Source: DASXHD01 sp038239005
GTDB taxonomy: Bacteria > Myxococcota_A > Polyangia > Polyangiales > Polyangiaceae
Assembly: GCA_038239005.1 (NCBI GenBank)
Contig: JBBSFE010000147.1
Span: forward strand, 1-13,486
Direction: 5' to 3'
Length of the DNA stretch: 13,486 nt
Shown: positions 6,797-13,486 of the stretch, one piece after another
Layout: each line of letters begins with the position of its first letter
Position numbering within the stretch: position 1 is the first letter of the stretch
Made by a program: the position numbers and the translations under genes
The notes under the pieces: model-generated
Databases searched by the model: none
Told to the model about the DNA's origin: nothing
Seen by the model: only the letters and a program-made list of their open reading frames with translations

Positions 6797-8497
6797 CTAC
6801 GCACCGAGCTCCCGCCTCGCCGCGTTGCGCAAGCGATCGGTCATTTGGATTTCGAGCGCTTCGCGATCCGAGAAGAGTGACCACGCGGGGTCGCCGTCTA
6901 TTTCGTCCGTGCAGGGCAGTGACGCGTAAAGATTCTCCGGAAGTTTTTCTTTCGCGATCACGAGCGCTGCAACGTGCTGCTCGATGTTCGCCTCGCGTTC
7001 GGCGAGGTGCGCGTGGTCTGGCGCTTCGAACATGGTGGTTGCCGACTCTTCGGCCAGCTCGTCTTGGAGCTCGAGCGCGCCTTCCGAGATGCGCTCGAAG
7101 AACGCGCGGAATGCGCTTACGAACCACCACGCCGGGTTCGATGTCGTGACGGCGCCGCGCGCTTCCATCCGATGAACGAGCGCCTCGATGCCGCCGAGCG
7201 TTGCGTTCGCGAGACCGAATCGCGCGACCTCGAAAGCGACGAGCGCTTCGAACGCGCGCACAGTGAGCCCATCGACCGCGCCCACACCGATGACGAGAGC
7301 GCGCCGATTTTTTCGTCGCAGATGTCCGAACGCACCGCCAAGCTCGACGAGCTCGAACGTCGCGCCCGGCTGCACGAACACGGAATCGATCCGCGCGCCC
7401 AGCACCTCTCTCAGCTTCGGCTCGTCCGCGAGATCGAGCGGCTCGCCCAAATCACGTTCGGGCGCACGCGCGAAGAGCGAGCGACCGCCAACGGCAAGCA
7501 TGTACAATGCAGCGATGCCCACGATGATTTGAAAGGGCAGCGTGGCGTTCGACATCACGAGAAACGTCAGCACGATTGCTGTTGCCGTGCCGAGCGCGGT
7601 GACGGCCCAAAACGCTGCGCTCATGTAAAACCAGAGTGCCGAAGCCCCCAGCACCGCGCGCAGGATCGCGCGACGCCCACGCGACCGCGAAGGCGCATCC
7701 CCGAAGAGCATGCCGAGCACGAACAAGAGAAACGTGATGCCAAACCATCCGACCGGAATCCACGGGACCACGCGTTTGAGCGTTACGTATTTCGGGTGCA
7801 GCGCTTCGAGGCGCGCGTGCATCGACGTGTACGTCAGCCCATCGAGCCCACGCGCGTGCGCCGCTTCGAGCTCGGTCGTGGCGCCATCGATGTCGTCGCG
7901 CATCGCGAGCAGCGCCGAGCGAAACGTGTGGCCCGATGCCGCATCGGGCGCGATCTCGATCAGCTTCTTGCTGCAGTTGTCGAGCACGCCATCATCGCGG
8001 CGCTCGAGCGCGGCAGAGCACAAAGTCGTTTGCGAGTATTCGGCGTTCGGCGCGAGATCGACGGCGATGCGCGCCTCTTGGAACGCTTCGTCGATCTCAC
8101 CGGCACCAAGCGGTTGCTCCTGCAAGAGGGCCGCCGCGAGTGCCGCGTGATTTTCCGGGCTTGGAACGGCCTCGAGCGCTTGCCGGCAATGTTTGATTCC
8201 TTGGCGTGTGAGCCCGGAGCGCGCCTCGGCCGTTCCGAGTCGACGTGTGACGGCCGCGACCGTGGGCGCTCTCTCGTGAACCTCGGCGTACGCCTGCGTC
8301 GCGGCGCCGAAGTCGGCGCGATCCATGGCGTCGTTTCCGTCGTGGAGCGTCTTCACGAGGTCGACCGAGATCGCTTCGACCGCGTGATCGATCTCCGCTT
8401 CTTGTGCTGCGTTGCGTGGCGCTGCGATGGCGTCTGCGGCAAACGCCAGCGTTACGAGTACCGCTAGAAAAAGCGCTACGGCCGCGCGACCCCTCAC
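6797..8497 (-). CDS. TPR membrane protein with an inactivated M48-like peptidase domain
   Basis: A 566-aa protein. GTG 8497 is chosen because it forms a GTGA overlap with the stop of the SprT-like gene and gives a clean signal sequence (RGRAAVALFLAVLVTLAFA, cleaved near AIA-A). An in-frame GTG at 8533 is the alternative. Residues 30-230 are helical TPR-like repeats (for example GNDAMDRADFGAATQAYAEV), probably periplasmic. Three or four membrane helices span about 249-337. The C-terminal domain (about 358-488) follows the M48 zinc-peptidase layout: RRALVIGVGAVDGLTVRAFEALVAFEVARFG, at the position of the usual LxAVLAHExGHF, then NPAWWFVSAFRAFFERIS and LQDELAEES. The HExxH is replaced by F422-E-V-A-R426, and the third-ligand region LQExxxD reads LQDELAE. 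It therefore should not bind zinc and is probably a pseudo-protease. The family match is by memory of the motif order. Confidence 0.8.
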   Translation of the reverse strand: MRGRAAVALFLAVLVTLAFAADAIAAPRNAAQEAEIDHAVEAISVDLVKTLHDGNDAMDRADFGAATQAYAEVHERAPTVAAVTRRLGTAEARSGLTRQGIKHCRQALEAVPSPENHAALAAALLQEQPLGAGEIDEAFQEARIAVDLAPNAEYSQTTLCSAALERRDDGVLDNCSKKLIEIAPDAASGHTFRSALLAMRDDIDGATTELEAAHARGLDGLTYTSMHARLEALHPKYVTLKRVVPWIPVGWFGITFLLFVLGMLFGDAPSRSRGRRAILRAVLGASALWFYMSAAFWAVTALGTATAIVLTFLVMSNATLPFQIIVGIAALYMLAVGGRSLFARAPERDLGEPLDLADEPKLREVLGARIDSVFVQPGATFELVELGGAFGHLRRKNRRALVIGVGAVDGLTVRAFEALVAFEVARFGLANATLGGIEALVHRMEARGAVTTSNPAWWFVSAFRAFFERISEGALELQDELAEESATTMFEAPDHAHLAEREANIEQHVAALVIAKEKLPENLYASLPCTDEIDGDPAWSLFSDREALEIQMTDRLRNAARRELGA

Positions 8498-9243
8498 GCG
8501 CGCAAGAGCCGATGCAAGTGCGCGCGCTCCCACGCGAGCGCCCGCTCGTGATTGCGGAACTCGTGCTCACGCTCGCGGAACTCCGGCGGGTGCAAGAGGC
8601 GACGACCCGCGCCATGCGTCACGGGCATCGCGTGATGGAGCATCTCGTGGAACATCACGTAGTCGAGAAAATATCGCGGCACCCACCGGCGATCGAGCGC
8701 CGGATGAATGCGCACGAGCCGATCTTGAAACGAGTAGCTCCCAAGCTTGATGGTTGCGCGCGGCTTGCGCGTGGTCGTCTTCGGACCCCACGTAACGACG
8801 AGGTGGATGGCGTCGTCGAAATACTTTTCGTTGAGGCGATGAAACGCCTCGATGAGATCGTGGTGCTTGCCCTGCGTGACGAGCCGCTGGTTGCGCGACG
8901 CGCGCGCGAGCCGCGGCGTGTTCGCCTCGATGTAGCGACCAATCAGATCGCTCGACTGACGGTCACCGCGCCGCACGTAACGCACGAGCGCCGTTTGCAC
9001 GCGCGGAGGCGCGTCGAGGAACATGTGGTGGACGCGCGCACGCACGACGCCCTTCTCGACGCTGTGGGAAATCATCGCGTGGCGATTGTCGGTGATCGAG
9101 AGCAGCACCGGCCGCGACGACCCTTCACCGAGCTTTCGCTCGAGGGCTTGGCGCGCGCCTTCGTGGACGAAGAGGCGCGGAAGGAGGCGCGGCACGAAGG
9201 CTTCGGGCGCGCGTTCGGGAACGCGAATCGCAACGGAGCTCAT
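8494..9243 (-). CDS. SprT-like zinc metalloprotease
   Basis: A 249-aa protein from ATG 9243 (MSSVAIRVPERAPEAF). Upstream in-frame ATGs at 9324 and 9357 exist, but a candidate promoter at 9301-9329 would place them before the transcript start. No signal peptide, so cytoplasmic. The last 100 residues fit the SprT-like domain: YFDDAIHLVVTWGPK (the strand after the first helix), TIKLGSYSFQDRLVRIHPALD, then YVMFHEMLHHAMPV with HExxH at H199-E200-H203, and HPPEFREREHEFRNHERAL, where H218 is the likely third zinc ligand. SprT-like proteins such as Spartan are proteases, some of which act on DNA-protein crosslinks; the bacterial role is poorly known. The N-terminal 130 residues are Arg-rich and unassigned. 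It is followed through a GTGA overlap by the inactive M48-like membrane protein. Confidence 0.85.
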   Translation of the reverse strand: MSSVAIRVPERAPEAFVPRLLPRLFVHEGARQALERKLGEGSSRPVLLSITDNRHAMISHSVEKGVVRARVHHMFLDAPPRVQTALVRYVRRGDRQSSDLIGRYIEANTPRLARASRNQRLVTQGKHHDLIEAFHRLNEKYFDDAIHLVVTWGPKTTTRKPRATIKLGSYSFQDRLVRIHPALDRRWVPRYFLDYVMFHEMLHHAMPVTHGAGRRLLHPPEFREREHEFRNHERALAWERAHLHRLLRA

Positions 9244-9300
9244 CGCCCGATTCGAGCTCGGCACGAGAAGGGGAACGGTGCTGCGTGCGGCCACAGGCTT

Positions 9301-9329
9301 GGGATATGGGGCGCTCCCGGTCATGTCAA
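9301..9329 (-). promoter_or_regulatory. Candidate sigma-70 type promoter of the SprT-like gene
   Basis: On the minus strand TTGACA (9329-9324) is a perfect -35 hexamer. A 17-base spacer separates it from TATCCC (9306-9301), a weak -10. Initiation would fall near 9293, about 50 bases before ATG 9243. The poor -10 keeps confidence low. Confidence 0.35.
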
Positions 9330-9346
9330 GGAACGATGTTTTACGA

Positions 9347-9358
9347 CATGATATCATG
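9347..9358. promoter_or_regulatory. 12-bp perfect palindrome upstream of the SprT-like gene
   Basis: CATGATATCATG is fully self-complementary. It lies just upstream of the candidate -35 box at 9324-9329, an activator-type position, in an AT-rich patch that stands out in this GC-rich window. The rest of the gap down to the phosphatase stop (9474) shows no clear terminator. Confidence 0.35.
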
Positions 9359-9473
9359 CCGTTGCGTGCGTGACCGCGACCCTCCAAAACGCCCTGCGTT
9401 CTCAATGTAAGTTGACGTAGGTGCGCGCGCGATCAGGGCTCTTTACGCGGTCTTGGCCACGAGCTCTGACGTT

Positions 9474-9971
9474 CTACTTGGGGGTGACGACTTCGAGCTT
9501 CTTGGGGTCCAAAACGAAGCGGAGGGCGGGCGCCTCGGGAGCCTCGCGGAGAGCGCGAGGAGGAACTTGGACGCCAACGACCATCGCTTTGAGCATCTCG
9601 TACCCGAAGGGCGCACCGATGAGCGCGGTGACGAGCGTCGAGAGATCGGGCTCGTGACCAACGACCATCACGCGTTTGCGTTCTTCCTTGAGCAGCGTGC
9701 GCACGAGGGCGGACCCATCGCCGCCAGGTGCGAGCTCCGCGGCCGTCTCCACGAGGTCGACTCCGATTTCGTGCGCGACGATCTCGGCGGTTTGAAGCGC
9801 GCGAACGAGCGGGCTCGACACGATGGCTCGCGGAGCTTCGCCTTGTGCCGCGAGGAGCTTCGCGACTGCTCGCACGCGCTCGCGCCCGGACTCGGTAAGC
9901 GCACGATCGCCGTCGCGTCCGCTCGTGGAGAAGTCTTCGGCCGGGCCGTGGCGCATGATGTAGAGCTTCAT
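9474..9971 (-). CDS. sixA: SixA-type phosphohistidine phosphatase (histidine phosphatase superfamily)
   Basis: A 165-aa protein beginning MKLYIMRHGPAED. The RHG motif with nucleophile H8 directly after the first strand is the mark of the histidine phosphatase superfamily. The short length and the core SSPLVRALQTAEIV (52-65, with R57) and VVGHEPDLS (103-111, catalytic H106) match SixA, which removes phosphate from histidine residues in phosphorelay proteins such as HPt domains. The C-terminus ends in LEVVTPK. The start is fixed by an ATGA overlap with the stop of the upstream Cys-rich lipoprotein gene (9971-9968). It is cytoplasmic, with no signal peptide. Its place behind two lipoprotein genes is unusual and gives no direct clue to a target. 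Other superfamily members (for example small-molecule phosphatases) cannot be fully excluded. Confidence 0.88.
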   Translation of the reverse strand: MKLYIMRHGPAEDFSTSGRDGDRALTESGRERVRAVAKLLAAQGEAPRAIVSSPLVRALQTAEIVAHEIGVDLVETAAELAPGGDGSALVRTLLKEERKRVMVVGHEPDLSTLVTALIGAPFGYEMLKAMVVGVQVPPRALREAPEAPALRFVLDPKKLEVVTPK

Positions 9972-10522
9972 TTGCAGATCAAGAACGTCGGGAGCGTTGC
10001 GACACTCGGAGCGCACGATGTTGCGTCTCCGCATTCTACGCCGCTGTCGTCGCCGCAGAGAACGTAGTGTGCCGGAATGGGCTGACACGCGGCAGCCGCC
10101 AAGCATCCAACGGAGCTCGCGACGTACGTGCCGGAGTCGTTGAGGACGTCGGTGGTGCAGCATTGCTCCGCGCCGGCATCGCCCGAGCCACATTGCTCTG
10201 GGCGATCGCACGGAATGTACGTGCCCGAGCACGACGAGGCACCGCCATCGACGCAGTTGTAGGTCGACGCGCCCGTGCGACAGCACCCTTGCCCGACGGC
10301 GAAGTTGCACGTGCTCGAACCACACGAAAGTGGGCTGAATGCGCCCTCGACGAAGATGTCTTGAGACTTCGTATCGATGAGGAGCACGTCGTTCACGGAC
10401 CCATCGAGCTTGCCGGTGTCGACCGAGCCGTCGTAGTCGCGCGGCGAGCCGTCATCGATGCCGAGAATGTCGGCGCACGCCGCAAGGCCGATGCATGCGA
10501 GTGTCGTCCACGCGCGCCTCAT
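9968..10522 (-). CDS. Cys-rich lipoprotein
   Basis: A 184-aa protein from ATG 10522: MRRAWTTLACIGLAAC has a basic n-region and the lipobox LAAC, with the acylated Cys at 16. The mature N-terminus ADILGIDDG is of a type frequent in myxobacterial lipoproteins. An acidic linker (about 25-60) leads to a domain with some 15 Cys residues, including two CC pairs (GQGCCRTG near 80 and EQCCTTD near 121). This suggests a disulfide-rich extracytoplasmic domain. It is joined on both sides by ATGA overlaps: its ATG overlaps the stop of the larger lipoprotein gene (10522-10519), and its TGA overlaps the SixA start. Function unknown; lipid anchoring is well supported. Confidence 0.8.
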   Translation of the reverse strand: MRRAWTTLACIGLAACADILGIDDGSPRDYDGSVDTGKLDGSVNDVLLIDTKSQDIFVEGAFSPLSCGSSTCNFAVGQGCCRTGASTYNCVDGGASSCSGTYIPCDRPEQCGSGDAGAEQCCTTDVLNDSGTYVASSVGCLAAAACQPIPAHYVLCGDDSGVECGDATSCAPSVATLPTFLICK

Positions 10523-11644
10523 CGATTGGAAGATAGCGCAAGATCGACGACATCGCGGACGAAGGTCGAGACGGCGGCGTGGATCCGAAACCCGCCGAGC
10601 GTGCCATCGATCACGAGCTCGACGGCGCCGCCACGTTTGGGCTCGAGCTTGGTGACCTTCACGGTGAGCTTGCAGTCTGCGCCCGTGCACGAGCCTTCGA
10701 GCGAGCCCGGAACCGAGAGGCTCGCGGTCGCCACTTCGGGCGACTTGTCTGCGCTCGTCGACAGCGCGATCGCGAGGCGCGTTCGCTCGAGCGGCTGCGT
10801 CGCGTGCGGCGTTGTGTTCGATTCACCGACGTGACCGAAGGCGATGCGTGTGCGTTTTCCGTCGAGCACGACGACGACACCCGAGCCGACGTCTGCATCG
10901 AGATCGGCCGTGGTTTGTGCGGGATCCGCGCGGCCATCGCCGTGAATGCCGAGCGTGCCTTTCGCCGCCGGGACGGTTGCGATCACCGCATCGCCGCCGA
11001 GCGCCGCGCGATAGCGTGTGGCGTCGCGAACGCATGGCACGCGTTGATCATCGAGCGCGAGCACGTCGCATTTTTTCGTGTCGTGCGTGATGAGCGCTTC
11101 GCACGCAGGCCTCTCGCGCTTTTGCGCGCCCGCACACATCGCGGGGCTTCGCAGCGCCGCGGCGATGCACGTGGGCGAGCGACCGAGCTCGGGTTTGCTA
11201 GGCGCCTTGAGCGGACATCCTTCGACCGTGCCCGCGACCATCGCCGTGACCGTGCGACACCGCGCACGGAGCGCGCTCGCGTCGATGAGCTCGCACTTTT
11301 TCGCGTCCTTCGCCTTGGCCGCTTCGAGGACGCGACACGCATCACGAAGGAAGGTGTCGTAACCAATCGCGTCGACGGCATCGCCCACGATGGGATCGAG
11401 CCCGCTCGTTTTTTGCTTCATGCACGCTTCGACGGTGGTGAAGCCCGCGAGGTCGGCCGCGAGATCACCTGCGGGCCTCTCCGGATCGATGAGCGGCAGC
11501 CCGAGCATCGACGCATCGATCCCGAGCGCGCTCGCAATCGCCGAGGGCGACGCTGGCTCGCTCGCAACAGGCTTTTTCTCGTCGTTGCACGCACTGAACA
11601 AGAAAATATTTACTACTGAACACAAACTCAGTATGACTGGGCGA

Positions 11645-11673
<29 letters not shown>
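10519..11673 (-). CDS. Cys-rich lipoprotein, start overlapping recA
   Basis: A lipoprotein of about 384 aa. The lipobox FSAC, followed by NDEKKPVASEP, is clear. ATG 11673 gives a 27-residue leader with basic residues (AFWRFLSSIR) and a hydrophobic core (VILSLCSVVNIFLFSA). TTG 11655 gives a shorter workable leader. TTG 11625 avoids recA but leaves only 12 uncharged residues before the Cys. The first two overlap the 5' end of recA on the opposite strand. The mature part has two similar Cys blocks: one with CRVLEAAKAKDAKKCELID and RARCR, one with CEALITHDTKKCDVLALDD and RVPC, so an internal duplication is likely. The C-terminal 150 residues are strand-rich (GVVVVLDGKRTRIAFGHVG and others). Its TGA overlaps the next gene's ATG. 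Function unknown. Confidence 0.75.
11593..11633. promoter_or_regulatory. Candidate SOS-type operator and promoter region of recA
   Basis: ACTGAACA occurs twice, at 11593-11600 and 11615-11622, 22 bp (two helix turns) apart. The second copy is part of a perfect inverted repeat, TACTGA-N8-TCAGTA (11614-11633). Between the copies is an AT-rich stretch (AAAATATTTA). The CTGAAC...CAG halves recall LexA boxes, and, as I remember it, the Myxococcus xanthus LexA motif also has CTR...TTCAG halves; this needs checking. A weak TTGCAC-N16-TATTTA promoter for recA can be placed at 11585-11612. Confidence 0.5.
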
Positions 11674-12784
<1,111 letters not shown>

Positions 12785-12789
12785 GAGGA

Positions 12790-12900
12790 GAAAGCCGCCA
12801 AGGCGCCGAGGACGCCAAAGGAAAAAGAAAGTAGGGTTCAGAGCAGCCCCATGAACCTTTCTTCTTTTCTTTTGGCGTCCTCGGCGCTTTGGCGGCTTTC
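12790..12900. repeat. Long inverted-repeat element just after recA
   Basis: Positions 12790-12819 and 12871-12900 are reverse complements at 29 of 30 bases; the one difference allows a G-U pair in RNA. The match extends inward imperfectly through A/G-rich against T/C-rich tracts to GGTTCA (12835-12840) and TGAACC (12852-12857), around an 11-base loop. A T-rich run (ATTTTTCTTTTTG, 12904-12916) follows. It could fold as a strong terminator of recA transcription, but the right arm is also the start of the next gene. Its GCCGCCAAGGCGCC-type core resembles dispersed intergenic repeats of myxobacterial and planctomycete genomes (from memory, unverified). Confidence 0.8.
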
Positions 12901-13210
12901 CCCATTTTTCTTTTTGATCGTGGCGGCCTGCGGGCCGACTGTGGTGTTGCCTGATCCGGTCACGTGTCCGTCGATCAAGGTGTCGCAGAACAGCGGCGAG
13001 TGCGATCTCGTCGCCGATCAACTTTGCAGCGACAACCTCTTCTACGAGGTCAACTGCGGAGACGACTCGACATGCACGTGCATCCAAGACGGCAACCTTT
13101 ACGGCCAGCCCGTCCTTGCGGGCAACATGACCTCGGGCTTCTGCGCAAAGCTCGACGCCAGCCAGCTGCACCACATCGCGGCGCTCTGCGGGCTGAACCT
13201 CAACCCCTAA
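12851..13210 (+). CDS. Small Cys-rich lipoprotein whose signal peptide lies in a repeat arm
   Basis: A 119-aa protein from ATG 12851. Residues 1-26 are hydrophobic with one Arg (NLSSFLLASSALWRLSPFFF), followed by LIVAAC, a lipobox with the acylated Cys at 27. The mature part starts GPTVVLPDPVTCPSIKV and carries about nine more Cys residues (GECDLVADQLC, NCGDDSTCTC, FCAKLD, LCGLNLNP), so a disulfide-rich extracytoplasmic domain is likely. The CTCIQDGN and VNCGDDSTC segments are typical of small myxobacterial secreted proteins of unknown role. The unusual point is that codons 3-17 lie within the right arm of the inverted-repeat element, so the leader appears to have been recruited from it. No good Shine-Dalgarno precedes the ATG; the upstream bases are the hairpin loop. 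Confidence 0.7.
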   Translation: MNLSSFLLASSALWRLSPFFFLIVAACGPTVVLPDPVTCPSIKVSQNSGECDLVADQLCSDNLFYEVNCGDDSTCTCIQDGNLYGQPVLAGNMTSGFCAKLDASQLHHIAALCGLNLNP

Positions 13211-13220
13211 GGCCGGCCCT

Positions 13221-13260
13221 GGGGCCTGGCCCGATTTGGCCAGGCCACCCCGCAATTGCG
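13221..13260. terminator. GC-rich hairpin and adjacent 10-bp palindrome
   Basis: GGGGCCTGGCC (13221-13231) pairs with GGCCAGGCC-A-CCCC (13238-13251) around the loop CGATTT, with one bulged A. It begins ten bases after the lipoprotein stop, the position of a terminator, but no T-tract follows. Directly after it CGCAATTGCG (13251-13260) is a perfect palindrome. Confidence 0.5.
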
Positions 13261-13369
13261 TTTCGTCGGCGAATTCGCGCGGCACGCGGCGTGCTCTGCG
13301 TTCGGGTGCGCGCGCGTTCTTTGTGAAACGTTCTTACGAAAGGATTGAACTTAGAAAACTGTAAGTGGC

Positions 13370-13486
13370 TTGCGTAACGGGTCAGAGTCGGAGGCAAGCA
13401 AATCTCACCACGGGGACGACGAACCGGCACCATTGCGCGAGTTGCGCTTGAATGTGTCGGCCGAGAATCGCTCCTACGGAAAGGGC
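13370..13486 (+). CDS. Possible start of a gene leaving the window (partial, uncertain)
   Basis: A plus-strand frame is open from 13355 to the right edge. The first usable start is TTG 13370, giving RNGSESEASKSHHGDDEPAP followed by LRELRLNVSAENRSYGKG. A polar start leading into an alternating basic/hydrophobic strand would fit the beginning of a PilZ-type or other small beta domain, but that is a guess. There is no clear ribosome binding site. The rest of 13261-13369 holds no gene I can support; it contains an AT-richer patch (13321-13360) that could be promoter DNA. Confidence 0.25.
   Translation, partial: MRNGSESEASKSHHGDDEPAPLRELRLNVSAENRSYGKG

Noticed and set aside
6974..8467. 497-codon plus-strand open frame opposite the TPR/pseudo-protease gene
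   Set aside because: Its product is Arg/Glu/His-rich with no domain pattern, while the opposite strand has a signal peptide, TPRs and membrane helices. It is a GC-bias shadow.
8498..8533. Upstream GTG start (8533) of the TPR/pseudo-protease gene
   Set aside because: It overlaps the SprT-like gene by 40 bp, whereas GTG 8497 gives a GTGA overlap and a cleaner signal peptide.
8404..9351. 315-codon plus-strand open frame opposite the SprT-like gene
   Set aside because: Charged low-quality composition; the minus strand carries the clear HEMLH metalloprotease.
13200..13433. 77-codon minus-strand open frame after the last lipoprotein
   Set aside because: It runs through the GC hairpin, has no recognisable composition and no ribosome binding site.

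Overview
The window is high-GC DNA with the look of a Myxococcota (deltaproteobacterial) chromosome, most likely a Polyangia-type soil bacterium. This rests on strong G/C bias in codon third positions, many predicted secreted or lipid-anchored proteins of unknown function, cysteine-rich lipoproteins with an LGIDDG-type mature N-terminus, TPR/membrane proteins, and a RecA that keeps the canonical core. The assignment is an inference from style. No rRNA, tRNA, CRISPR array or transposase was found.

Region 1 (1-5605, minus strand) is a run of envelope genes: a small Cys-rich lipoprotein (5605-5258), a large lipoprotein with repeated AW-x-D-x-R motifs and a probable beta-propeller fold (5261-2724), a 184-aa unknown (2479-1925), a secreted 309-aa protein (1928-999), a single-pass membrane protein with a Thr/Ala-rich outer segment (935-273), and the start of a secreted TPR-like protein that leaves the window (271-<1). 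Three junctions are coupled: TTGA and ATGA overlaps and a TAAGATG junction.

Region 2 (5606-6796) holds one plus-strand arginase/agmatinase-family hydrolase (5659-6756) with all six metal ligands. It diverges from the lipoprotein gene across about 50 bp containing a perfect 7-bp inverted repeat. It ends inside a 16-bp hairpin that separates it from the convergent next gene.

Region 3 (6797-9360, minus strand) is a two-gene unit: a SprT-like zinc protease with an intact HEMLH motif, then, through a GTGA overlap, a TPR/membrane protein whose C-terminal domain looks like an M48 peptidase with a destroyed active site (FEVAR instead of HExxH).

Region 4 (9474-11673, minus strand) is a three-gene unit joined by two ATGA overlaps: a Cys-rich lipoprotein, a second Cys-rich lipoprotein and a SixA-type phosphohistidine phosphatase.

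Region 5 (11590-13486, plus strand) begins with recA, preceded by an AT-rich divergent promoter region with a candidate SOS operator. The divergent lipoprotein probably starts inside the recA coding region. Just after recA lies a long near-perfect inverted repeat (29 of 30 bp in the core), and its right arm encodes the signal peptide of the next gene, a small Cys-rich lipoprotein. The last 276 bases hold a GC-rich hairpin, a 10-bp palindrome and possibly the start of another plus-strand gene.

The clearest candidates for something undescribed are the repeat element that supplies a signal peptide, the active-SprT plus dead-M48 pair, and the recA/lipoprotein shared control region. No complete new multi-gene defence or mobile system is visible.
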